Shown one piece after another: positions 46,531 to 53,530 of a stretch of DNA of 64,000 nucleotides (positions are counted from its first letter, which is position 1; each line of letters starts with the position of its first letter). Both the position numbers and the translations under genes were made by a program. The stretch comes from Clostridia bacterium (lineage in GTDB: Bacteria; Bacillota; Clostridia; Oscillospirales; CAG-272). Location of the stretch: contig JAGAVJ010000013.1 of assembly GCA_017942005.1 (NCBI GenBank), positions 124,001 through 188,000 on the forward strand. The letters are read 5' to 3'. The notes below the pieces were generated by a model. It searched no databases. It saw nothing but the letters and a program-made list of their open reading frames with translations, and was not told the DNA's origin.

Positions 46531-46549
46531 TATAAAAAATTATAAAATA

Positions 46550-46608
46550 AAGGAAAACTTCGCACCGTTCAGCAAAGCTGAACATGCGAAGTTATGGTCA
46601 TAATTATG
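46550..46608 (+). promoter_or_regulatory. Stem-loop embedded translation start of SGNH gene
   Basis: SD AAAGGAAAA, then a two-part stem: AACTTCGC (46556-46563) with GCGAAGTT (46586-46593) enclosing GTTCAGC-AAA-GCTGAAC. Immediately after comes ATGGTCATAATT and ATG 46606. The outer stem is base-for-base the same as in the parB leader, with a different inner loop. Confidence 0.7.
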
Positions 46609-47247
46609 AAAATTCTTTTTCAAGGCGATTCTATTACAGATGTCGGCAGAAATGCCGGCTCCGGAAGTCTGACCCCCATCGGTCAAGGCTATGCACTTCT
46701 CTGCGCAGCAACGCTTGGTGCAAAATATCCCATGCAGTTCACATTTGAAAATCGCGGCATCAGCGGCAACCGTATTGTTGACGTATATGCCCGTATCAAA
46801 GTGGATGGCTGGAACTTGTCACCGGATGTATTCAGCATTTTGATCGGTGTCAACGATGTCTGGCATGAATTCGGAAACCAGAACGGTGTGGACGCAGAAC
46901 GGTTTTATCGCGTATACAAAATGCTTGTCACCGATACCATGGAACAACTCCCACATATACAAATGATTCTGATGGAACCGTTTGTCCTGAATTGCGGCGC
47001 CACCGCGGAACACTGGGATATCTTCCGGGGTGAAACCGAAAAACGTGCAGAAGCTGTGAAACAAATTGCATCTGAATGCGGACAGATTTTCCTTCCACTG
47101 CAAAAAATGTTGGACGATGCATGCGGCATTGCTCCGGCATCATATTGGCTTGGCGACGGTGTGCATCCCACAACCGCAGGTCATAAGCTGATTGCGGATC
47201 AGTGGATCAAAACATTTGAAGAAAAGATTTTAATCCCACATACATAA
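46606..47247 (+). CDS. SGNH/GDSL-type esterase
   Basis: A 213-aa SGNH hydrolase: block I LFQGDSITDVGRN (Ser), NRGISGNR (Gly), GVNDVWHE (Asn), and the C-terminal GDGVHPTTAGH (Asp-x-x-His). This type is common among deacetylases and acyl esterases of glycan loci. No signal peptide. ATG 46606 is chosen, 12 nt past the stem; an in-frame ATG at 46594 abuts the stem. Confidence 0.88.
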   Translation: MKILFQGDSITDVGRNAGSGSLTPIGQGYALLCAATLGAKYPMQFTFENRGISGNRIVDVYARIKVDGWNLSPDVFSILIGVNDVWHEFGNQNGVDAERFYRVYKMLVTDTMEQLPHIQMILMEPFVLNCGATAEHWDIFRGETEKRAEAVKQIASECGQIFLPLQKMLDDACGIAPASYWLGDGVHPTTAGHKLIADQWIKTFEEKILIPHT

Positions 47248-47274
47248 TGTATTCCATTTGTATAGAAAACAATA

Positions 47275-47308
47275 GGGCTGTCGCATTAACATGCAGCAGC
47301 CCTATTTC
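47275..47308. terminator. Hairpin terminator between SGNH and GH78 genes
   Basis: AGGGCTG and CAGCCCT enclose a GCAT-TAAC-ATGC inner stem, followed by ATTTCTTCTTTC. Related to the GGGCTG hairpin family. Lies between convergent genes. Confidence 0.65.
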
Positions 47309-47363
47309 TTCTTTCGATTTTATTTAAAACTATTGCAGGTTTTTAAATTCCGATTTTGTGTCT

Positions 47364-49586
47364 TTACAGGACCTCGTGAAGCCGGTTTTCACCAGCTGCA
47401 AGCTTTACTGTTTTCTCTCCGTACCGGAATTCTGCGCACAAATTTTCAGGGATTGTAATGACAAAATCTACAGCTTCAGTCGTTTTTTCATAAGATACCG
47501 TCACTTCTCCCATCGGAACAGTTCTCTTTGCGCTGACTTGATTCAGTCCGTTTACCATTACCGGTGCAATGATAATCTCATTGTATCCGGCTTTGCCATT
47601 CTCCTCTCGGATTCCTGCAAGATAGTCAAAGAGATATGCCGTGATTGCACCAAACATCGGATGATTATGAGAACGATCCCATGTTGCAAGCGGCCAATTT
47701 TCCCATATTGTCGTTGCGCCCCTGACTCTCATACCATCAAAGGAAATGGGATCCGTTGACATCATCAAATCTGCCGCAAGCTGTCCGTCACCATGTTCAA
47801 ACAAAACACGTGTTACAATATCCGTACCGAAAATACCGGTATCATAGCGTCCGAGATTCCGATAATACGCAACCAGATTCTGATAGGTACGTGCATCACC
47901 GACTCCCATATCCACTGCAATGGCATTTGCGCCCTGCATGCCGCCAATGAAATTTCCGTCCCAGGTATTGAAGTACGCAGCGGTCACAGCAGCACGTCGT
48001 TCTGCAATCCGTTGTTCCAGCATGGGGATTTCCATCTCCCGTCCAATCAAACGTCCAATTTCGATAACGCGCTGCATGGACTTGATATAAAAGTAGTTAT
48101 TGACAAATGCAGCGGGAAGGATGACCTGAATCGGTGCGCACCAATCGCCAAGACACCATTCTCCTGCTTTATCGCTTTCAACCAGGTGATTTCTCGAATG
48201 CGCCTCCAGATAATCAAAATACCGCAGCATCTGAGAATACAAACGCTTCATCGGTTCCATATCACCATAATGCTTATAATACATATACGGCACTTCTACA
48301 ATCGCACATCCCCAACCGCCGGGACCCCCGCCGCAGCGTGTATACGGCGCTGTATATTGCACATGACCGGAATAAATATCCTGACAGTCTCCAATGTCCT
48401 TAATCCATTTATCGTAAAAGTTTTTCGCATCCAATGTGGTCATTGCCGCATGACAAGCAAGCTGACCATCACCGGTATACCCTCTTCTTTCAATATGCGG
48501 GCAATCGGAAGGAATACCGCTGTGCATATTGGAAAGCTGGGTATTGAGATAGGCCTTGAAAATCCAGTTCAGGGTTTCATTATCGGAGGTAAACGAGGAG
48601 GTCACGGCATGATTTGTATGTACATTTTGTACACAAAGCGGTTCCGCTGCACCCTTTATGGTAAAATACCGGAACGCAAACCATGTGAAAAGCGGTTTGA
48701 CAATACGGCATGTACCGTCGGACACAATGGTAAATTTTTGATTATAATGATAATTCAAATCGGGAGTACCGTCTTCCTTTCGTTCCTCCGCAAACAACAC
48801 CTCAACGGTCTCGCCTGCTTTCGCGGTCACACGCAGGACAGGATATCCGGACATGTTCACGCCACAGTCATAATGCCGTCCGTTTTCATCCTCTTTTAAC
48901 AGAGTAACAGGAAGCTCCCTTGCGACACGGTCTGCCGGACAGTCACAGAACTCATAGGAGGTATCAAGCGCATCTGCCAGTTCTGCATGCTTCCAGCTGC
49001 TGTCATCAAATTCTTTTTTCAGAATCGTTTCGTTTTCCTTTGTATAATCCTGATTTTCAAACTGTGTGAAATAGTAGGTTTTTACATAGCTTTCGCCGAT
49101 TTTATCCTGTGTACCGGAATAATATTCCAAGGTACCAGCTTCGGTCTCTACAGTCAAACGATAGATCGCTTTGGGATTTCCGTATTTCTCATCTTCAAAG
49201 GTGTACCACCCACCGCCAAAATGCAGTGCAATGACATTGTCGTTTTCACACAAAAGCGGCGTTACATCATATTCCGGTACATAAATGCGGTGTCCTGTAA
49301 CCGTTTCTTCTGTAGGACGGTTCTTTCTCACCTCAAAATCTGTCGACAGCGGCAGAAACTGATCTTCCGTGATTTCATTTCCATTGATATAGCAATGGAA
49401 AAAACCAAGTCCAATCACACGCAGTGTTGCTTTTTTCACCGTGTGGATATCACAAACGGAAAAGTGACCGCGCAGTACAGGAAAGTGCGGAACGCCGTTT
49501 TCGTCTGGGGTTCGGTTCGCTGTATTTTCAGCGTACATTCCGGCACATACCCATTTTGCCGATCCAAAAATTTCATGCAGTTTCAT
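47364..49586 (-). CDS. Alpha-L-rhamnosidase-like, GH78
   Basis: A 740-aa GH78-type enzyme. N-terminal carbohydrate-binding beta domains (VIGLGFFHCYINGNEITEDQ), then the (alpha/alpha)6 barrel with SDCPHIERRGYTGDGQL and WGCAIVEVPYMYYKHYG, and a C-terminal beta domain. It is shorter than and clearly different from the first rhamnosidase. The start at 49586 follows GGAG at 7 nt; the frame extends 34 codons further without a suitable SD. No signal peptide. An operator-like palindrome lies upstream. Confidence 0.88.
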   Translation of the reverse strand: MKLHEIFGSAKWVCAGMYAENTANRTPDENGVPHFPVLRGHFSVCDIHTVKKATLRVIGLGFFHCYINGNEITEDQFLPLSTDFEVRKNRPTEETVTGHRIYVPEYDVTPLLCENDNVIALHFGGGWYTFEDEKYGNPKAIYRLTVETEAGTLEYYSGTQDKIGESYVKTYYFTQFENQDYTKENETILKKEFDDSSWKHAELADALDTSYEFCDCPADRVARELPVTLLKEDENGRHYDCGVNMSGYPVLRVTAKAGETVEVLFAEERKEDGTPDLNYHYNQKFTIVSDGTCRIVKPLFTWFAFRYFTIKGAAEPLCVQNVHTNHAVTSSFTSDNETLNWIFKAYLNTQLSNMHSGIPSDCPHIERRGYTGDGQLACHAAMTTLDAKNFYDKWIKDIGDCQDIYSGHVQYTAPYTRCGGGPGGWGCAIVEVPYMYYKHYGDMEPMKRLYSQMLRYFDYLEAHSRNHLVESDKAGEWCLGDWCAPIQVILPAAFVNNYFYIKSMQRVIEIGRLIGREMEIPMLEQRIAERRAAVTAAYFNTWDGNFIGGMQGANAIAVDMGVGDARTYQNLVAYYRNLGRYDTGIFGTDIVTRVLFEHGDGQLAADLMMSTDPISFDGMRVRGATTIWENWPLATWDRSHNHPMFGAITAYLFDYLAGIREENGKAGYNEIIIAPVMVNGLNQVSAKRTVPMGEVTVSYEKTTEAVDFVITIPENLCAEFRYGEKTVKLAAGENRLHEVL

Positions 49587-49809
49587 ATTGATACTCCATT
49601 CTTTTCTATATATTGCAAAAGCTTTGCGCATTTCCGGCTTTGCCATAATACACAAACCTTTCTTTTCCCAAAAATAATACCGATTCACCCTTGCCGCAGT
49701 ACATTTTAGAAGCCGCTTCTGCCGATATAGGAATGTCTATCTCTTCTGTTATCAGGCATCCGTGCACAGCAGCTTGATCATTGTGTCTTTCAAAAGTTGA
49801 TACTGTTTT

Positions 49810-49851
49810 ATTATATCAGATCGTCATATGTGTTTTGTAAAACGTTTTACA
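49810..49851 (-). promoter_or_regulatory. Promoter -10 with LacI-type palindrome
   Basis: TATAAT on the minus strand (49810-49815) and the perfect 16-bp palindrome TGTAAAACGTTTTACA (49836-49851) at the -35 position. CG-centred palindromes of this kind are typical LacI-family operators. It would control GH78 gene 2. Similar TGTATCG half-sites follow at 49866 and 49887. Confidence 0.55.
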
Positions 49852-49869
49852 TTATTTTGGTGTATCGTT

Positions 49870-50310
49870 TTACATTTCGTGTGTATCGATATACATATGG
49901 TCGGAAAACACACTTTCCAACAATCCGATTTCCTCAAAATACTGTACCAGAATGGCTGTTCTGAAATTGCGCATGGTCATTTGACACCCATATGCAATCA
50001 ATTCCATCTTACGGTCCATATTTTTATCAACGGTAATCTGCATCGCCCGTCCAAGCATACTGCCTTCAGAGCCTCTGCCAAGTGTGATGAAATAGGTCTC
50101 CTCCATACCGGAAAAACCAAGATCCGATTCTGTAATCTCCGCAAGATTTTCCTTTTCTTTCAGCAGCTTTTCCATGTATCGGTTTTGAATCCAAACAACC
50201 GCGGTTGCCCGACGCATTCCCGTTTGCTGCGAAAATGCAGACAGCAGCGCATCGATCCGCTTATGAAACCGTATATATACCGTTTTATGTTCCGGAACCG
50301 GTGCCCTCAT
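49870..50310 (-). CDS. Unknown 146-aa protein coupled to parB
   Basis: Family not recognised. The first 50 residues (TVYIRFHKRIDALLSAFSQQ, then TGMRRATAVVWIQNRYMEKL) suggest a short basic helical, ribbon-helix-helix-like segment. The rest is mixed alpha/beta with a conserved-looking YFITLGRGSEGSM. No signal peptide. Its ATG overlaps the parB stop by 4 bp (ATGA), so it is translated with ParB. It could be a partition accessory or the autoregulator of the module. Confidence 0.75.
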   Translation of the reverse strand: MRAPVPEHKTVYIRFHKRIDALLSAFSQQTGMRRATAVVWIQNRYMEKLLKEKENLAEITESDLGFSGMEETYFITLGRGSEGSMLGRAMQITVDKNMDRKMELIAYGCQMTMRNFRTAILVQYFEEIGLLESVFSDHMYIDTHEM

Positions 50311-51611
50311 TTCGATTCCTCATGATCTGCAAGACTTTTTTCCAAGATCGCAGTAGCCGCATGCAATGCCTGCTTCATTTCCTCAAGGCGTTCCAGCATC
50401 ACACGGCGTCCCGGCGTATCCAGCTTCATCATCCGATGGATACTCGTCCGTGAAGTAATTCCCTGTACGCCGCTTTCTGCTTTTTTCATGGATTTATTTA
50501 CCATAGCAGCAATATCATCTCCGATGACAGTTCCTGTTTTCATCGGTGCATTGATCTTTGTCAGTTTGTCTTCACTTTTTTTCAACGCCGCCTTTGCGCT
50601 TGTTATTGTGTTTGCGTACATTTTTTTCTGGTTTTCCAAATCCAACAATGTCTTTTTTACAACATCCATCTGCTGTGTCAGTTCTTCTGCCGCATCGCTT
50701 CCGTCTTCCTCTGCATTTTCCGCCATGGCATTTAGTGCCGACAGGGAAAGCTGGGCGTTAGAAATTTCTTCGTCAATTTCCCGCATTCCCTTTTCTTTGC
50801 TTTCCAACTGTACCGTTAAATCTGCAATGGTTTTCGTTGCAACAAAAAGCTGATCATTGACATCCCGCAGTGCTGCGCTTCCAGATTCATACGCGGATGT
50901 CAGGTTTTCTGCGAGAATTTTTTGTGTTTCCATCGGCAAATGCGCATACTGTACCGCTTGATTTTTCGGAATCAAATCACGGTCAAGCAGTGCAAGAATC
51001 TCCGGGTGCAGGTTGGTTTCAACTGCAATATTTTTGTCGATCAATTTATCACTGATTCCAGTATACCGCACGGCAAGGTCAACTGCATCCCGTTCCGACA
51101 CTCCGCCTTTTTTCCGCAGATTTTCAATGAATCGCATGGTTGCTTTCCGAAACCGTTTTTCGTTCTGCATTCCGCCGCGCGTCTGCAGATTGGCCGCGTC
51201 CAACACGAGCATTTCATCAAGAGGATCCAACCCGGTAAGCACTTTACACAAAATCAGCGCATACTTATTTTCCTTCTTTTTCTCATAAAGCCACCGGACA
51301 GCTTTGTATCTGCGTTCGCCGGACAAAATCATATACATGCCACTCTCCCGCGTTTTGTCCGAAACCACAATATTATGCAGCAATCCATTGCGTTCAATAT
51401 CCCTCGCCAATTCTTCAATATCCGCATCCGTATCGTCTCCGGAATAGTCGTTTTGGGGATTCAATTGAATCTGTCCAAGCGGAATGGAACGGTAATCGTC
51501 ACTGTCCGCTCCAAGCGAATGGTTTAAAAGTGTCTGTGCATCATGCAGCGGATCGCTTTTTGGCGTACTGCCAAGTCCCATATCAATATCAGATAATTTC
51601 AATTTTGCCAT
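50307..51611 (-). CDS. ParB/Spo0J-family partition protein
   Basis: A 434-aa ParB-like protein. The N-terminal ParB/Srx CTPase-type domain includes IPLGQIQLNPQNDYSG and SGERRYKAVRWL (GERR box), a central helix-turn-helix region follows (SERDAVDLAVRYTGISDKLI, IPKNQAVQYAHLP), then a coiled coil (about residues 255-360). It is longer than chromosomal Spo0J and resembles plasmid partition proteins. The start at 51611 lies 12 nt after a stem-loop; the frame stays open for 54 codons upstream through the leader. Followed by the 146-aa gene with 4-bp overlap. Confidence 0.88.
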   Translation of the reverse strand: MAKLKLSDIDMGLGSTPKSDPLHDAQTLLNHSLGADSDDYRSIPLGQIQLNPQNDYSGDDTDADIEELARDIERNGLLHNIVVSDKTRESGMYMILSGERRYKAVRWLYEKKKENKYALILCKVLTGLDPLDEMLVLDAANLQTRGGMQNEKRFRKATMRFIENLRKKGGVSERDAVDLAVRYTGISDKLIDKNIAVETNLHPEILALLDRDLIPKNQAVQYAHLPMETQKILAENLTSAYESGSAALRDVNDQLFVATKTIADLTVQLESKEKGMREIDEEISNAQLSLSALNAMAENAEEDGSDAAEELTQQMDVVKKTLLDLENQKKMYANTITSAKAALKKSEDKLTKINAPMKTGTVIGDDIAAMVNKSMKKAESGVQGITSRTSIHRMMKLDTPGRRVMLERLEEMKQALHAATAILEKSLADHEESK

Positions 51612-51750
51612 TCTTATGACCATAACTTCGCGAAAGCGAAGTTTTCCTTTCCAATGTGGAATTGTGACGTAAGTCACAAAACACGGTTTGAAAGATTTAT
51701 CTTTCAAACTTATGACCATCACTTTTATAAAAGTAAAAGCGATCTCCTTT
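51609..51750 (-). promoter_or_regulatory. Structured parB leader with duplicated start module
   Basis: Reading the minus strand: SD AAAGGAG, ACTTTTATAAAAGT palindrome, GATGGTCATAAG, then GTTTGAAAGAT/ATCTTTCAAAC (51686-51709), TTGTGAC-TTAC-GTCACAA (51662-51679), SD AAAGGAAAA, AACTTCGC-TTTC-GCGAAGTT (51624-51643), ATGGTCATAAGA and the ATG. So SD, hairpin and ATGGTCATAAG occur twice. The frame is open from the first to the second, so an N-terminally extended ParB is possible. Confidence 0.65.
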
Positions 51751-51783
51751 CTTCTTTGAAACGCATGCTGCATATTTTTTCAT

Positions 51784-51799
51784 GGAAAGCATGCTTTCC
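51784..51799. other. Perfect 16-bp palindrome between parA and parB
   Basis: GGAAAGCATGCTTTCC, followed by a GAGTGCATGCGCTC imperfect inverted repeat. The parA-parB gap (51751-52041) has no other feature except AT-rich sequence. No canonical parS (TGTTTCACGTGAAACA) was seen in the module, so this is a candidate centromere-like site. Confidence 0.35.
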
Positions 51800-52041
51800 G
51801 TCGAGTGCATGCGCTCCTTCTATGAAATCTTTGTCTGACAGTAAGCGGCAGGCACAGTTCGGCAGGTGATAAAATTACATTGGAGCATTGTCCCCATCGG
51901 AATCAGATTGGGAATTCTGATTTTGAAAACCTTCAAAAACATTAAAAAGAGAATTCTAAGTGCTTCAATTCCTTGATGAGGTAGGGCAGAAAATCTTCGC
52001 AAACATTTTATCTTCTGTATGCCTTTTATATCTGTCTTTTC

Positions 52042-53088
52042 TTATTCCATATCGTTTGTGTTTGAAGTCCCCTGTAATTCGCCCTGTTCGTACCATGCAA
52101 TCCGTTCCAATACCTCGTGGAACAGTGCTTTATAATCTTTTGCCGGATTACTTCTGGGGTCTTCTATCACAACCGGTCCTCCCAGGGTTGCATCGTTTAC
52201 GGCTTGCCCTTTGCGGATTTCTGTGTTCAGCTTCAATCCTGCATAGGCTCCGGAACACAGGTTTTCCCGCAAAATTTTCGTAAAGTTCACCTTTTCCACA
52301 ATGGTCAGAAGGATTCCCAAGACATGGATGGTCATATCGTTTTCACGCTTCATGGTTTCAATCAGCCGATACGTTTCATTCAAACTGTCAATCGAATATT
52401 TATCTGGATGAAGCGGAATGATGATATGGTCTGCCGCATAAATACCGGACAGAGAAAATGTATTTTTTCCAGGCGGGGTATCGATTACGATAAAATCGTA
52501 TGCAGTCTCTTCAATATTCTGTAAAATCGCAGATAAAAACGCATAATCGGGGTAGCCGCGTGTTTTATGTAAAATTTCAGCCTGATCCGGTATCATCAGC
52601 GAAAAACCGCTGCACGGAAGGATATCCACATTTTCAAGCGCAGTTGGATGGATAAAGTGATCGGTGGTACATCCAGGAAATCCAAAGGTACGGTACGCGT
52701 CAAACAGCGCCGCATTGTTGAATGCTTCGCGATTTTTTCCAGTTGCGGAAAGCGTTGTATTTCCCTGTTCATCCATATCGACAAGCAATGCACGTAACCC
52801 ATGCAGACCCATTTCTGCCGCCAGGTTGACTGCTGTTGTCGTTTTTGCGACACCACCCTTTGTCACAGCGACCGTAATCACCAACGGTGTACTGCGATGC
52901 TGTATTTTGTTTTCCGCATCAGATTTTTCAAGCGGTTCTTTTCTTGCTGTCAAAACTGCCTTTGCTTTTGCTGTGGAACCTGTCTGCATCTCTGTTTCTG
53001 CCATCGTATTTTGTATCCTGTGCAAAGTCTGTGCTCCTGTTTCCATCGTTTTTACGTTCTCCGTCTTTCCCACGTTTCTCACTCCCAT
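52042..53088 (-). CDS. ParA-family partition ATPase
   Basis: A 348-aa ParA/Soj-type ATPase. A 70-residue low-complexity N-terminus is followed by the deviant Walker A KGGVAKTT (with the signature first Lys), the A' motif LLVDMDEQGNTT, and Walker B DFIVIDTPPG. ParA proteins bind DNA non-specifically and move ParB-bound centromeres. It has its own promoter and lies upstream of parB with a 430-bp gap. GAGG lies 7 nt before the ATG. The N-terminal extension, rich in Lys, Thr and Gln, is longer than in chromosomal Soj. Confidence 0.9.
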   Translation of the reverse strand: MGVRNVGKTENVKTMETGAQTLHRIQNTMAETEMQTGSTAKAKAVLTARKEPLEKSDAENKIQHRSTPLVITVAVTKGGVAKTTTAVNLAAEMGLHGLRALLVDMDEQGNTTLSATGKNREAFNNAALFDAYRTFGFPGCTTDHFIHPTALENVDILPCSGFSLMIPDQAEILHKTRGYPDYAFLSAILQNIEETAYDFIVIDTPPGKNTFSLSGIYAADHIIIPLHPDKYSIDSLNETYRLIETMKRENDMTIHVLGILLTIVEKVNFTKILRENLCSGAYAGLKLNTEIRKGQAVNDATLGGPVVIEDPRSNPAKDYKALFHEVLERIAWYEQGELQGTSNTNDME

Positions 53089-53123
53089 GCAACTGCCTCT
53101 TCTTTTTATAAGATGTTGCCTTA

Positions 53124-53152
53124 ATTATATCACAGATTCTGGAAATCTGCAA
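53124..53152 (-). promoter_or_regulatory. Promoter of parA with palindrome in spacer
   Basis: On the minus strand TTGCAG and TATAAT are 17 bp apart. The spacer holds CAGATT/AATCTG (53133-53149), a possible site for autorepression. Confidence 0.65.
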
Positions 53153-53236
53153 TAGTTTTTGAAGATTCTTTTTCATTTCTTCTCGTGTTTTTTCGCCAAT
53201 TTTCATTTTTATTGCAGGTTTTCAAAAGCCGCTTTT

Positions 53237-53285
53237 TGTGTAACGTTTTATGTTTACCGCTTCACAAATGTGTATCGTTTTCTCA
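53237..53285. promoter_or_regulatory. CG-centred half-sites in parA-rep divergent region
   Basis: TGTAACGTTTTA (CG at 53244) and TGTATCGTTTTC (CG at 53276) resemble the operator-like motifs at 49836, 49862 and 49883 at the other end of the par module. Probably bound by one regulator; inference only. Confidence 0.4.
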
Positions 53286-53370
53286 CTGCGCGTGTTTTGA
53301 AACAACTGCTTAGCTTCATCGTCATTTTCCGTATAAGTATGGCTTTTTATCATGAAATATTCGGTTTCTC

Positions 53371-53399
53371 TTGCGTTTTTTCCCGATTTATGGTATAAT
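53371..53399 (+). promoter_or_regulatory. Promoter of rep leader and rep
   Basis: TTGCGT and TATAAT with 17-bp spacing, about 65 nt before the leader peptide start. Confidence 0.65.
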
Positions 53400-53464
53400 A
53401 ATTGACGAAAATTTTATTTTTCCGTTAAAGCGACCAAAGGGAGCCATCGGATTGAATCAATCCG

Positions 53465-53530
53465 ATGAAACCAATTGTAAAAGAAGTTTTACAATTGCCT
53501 AATCAAAATTTGGGAAGGAGGCACCTGTGA
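53465..53530 (+). CDS. 21-codon leader peptide coupled to rep
   Basis: Frame MKPIVKEVLQLPNQNLGRRH-L ends in TGA that shares its A with the rep ATG (TGATG). The start codon is the 3' edge of a 10-bp hairpin, CATCGGATTG-AAT-CAATCCGATG (53445-53467), with AAAGGGAG just upstream. The rest of the frame contains a second hairpin, CAATTGTAAAA-GAAG-TTTTACAATTG (53472-53497). Translation through it would melt that hairpin before the rep SD. This layout resembles leader-peptide control of plasmid rep genes. Confidence 0.5.
   Translation: MKPIVKEVLQLPNQNLGRRHL

Noticed and set aside
49836..49851. Catabolite-response (CcpA cre) site
   Set aside because: The palindrome has one extra base per arm relative to the cre consensus; a LacI-type operator is a looser but better fit.
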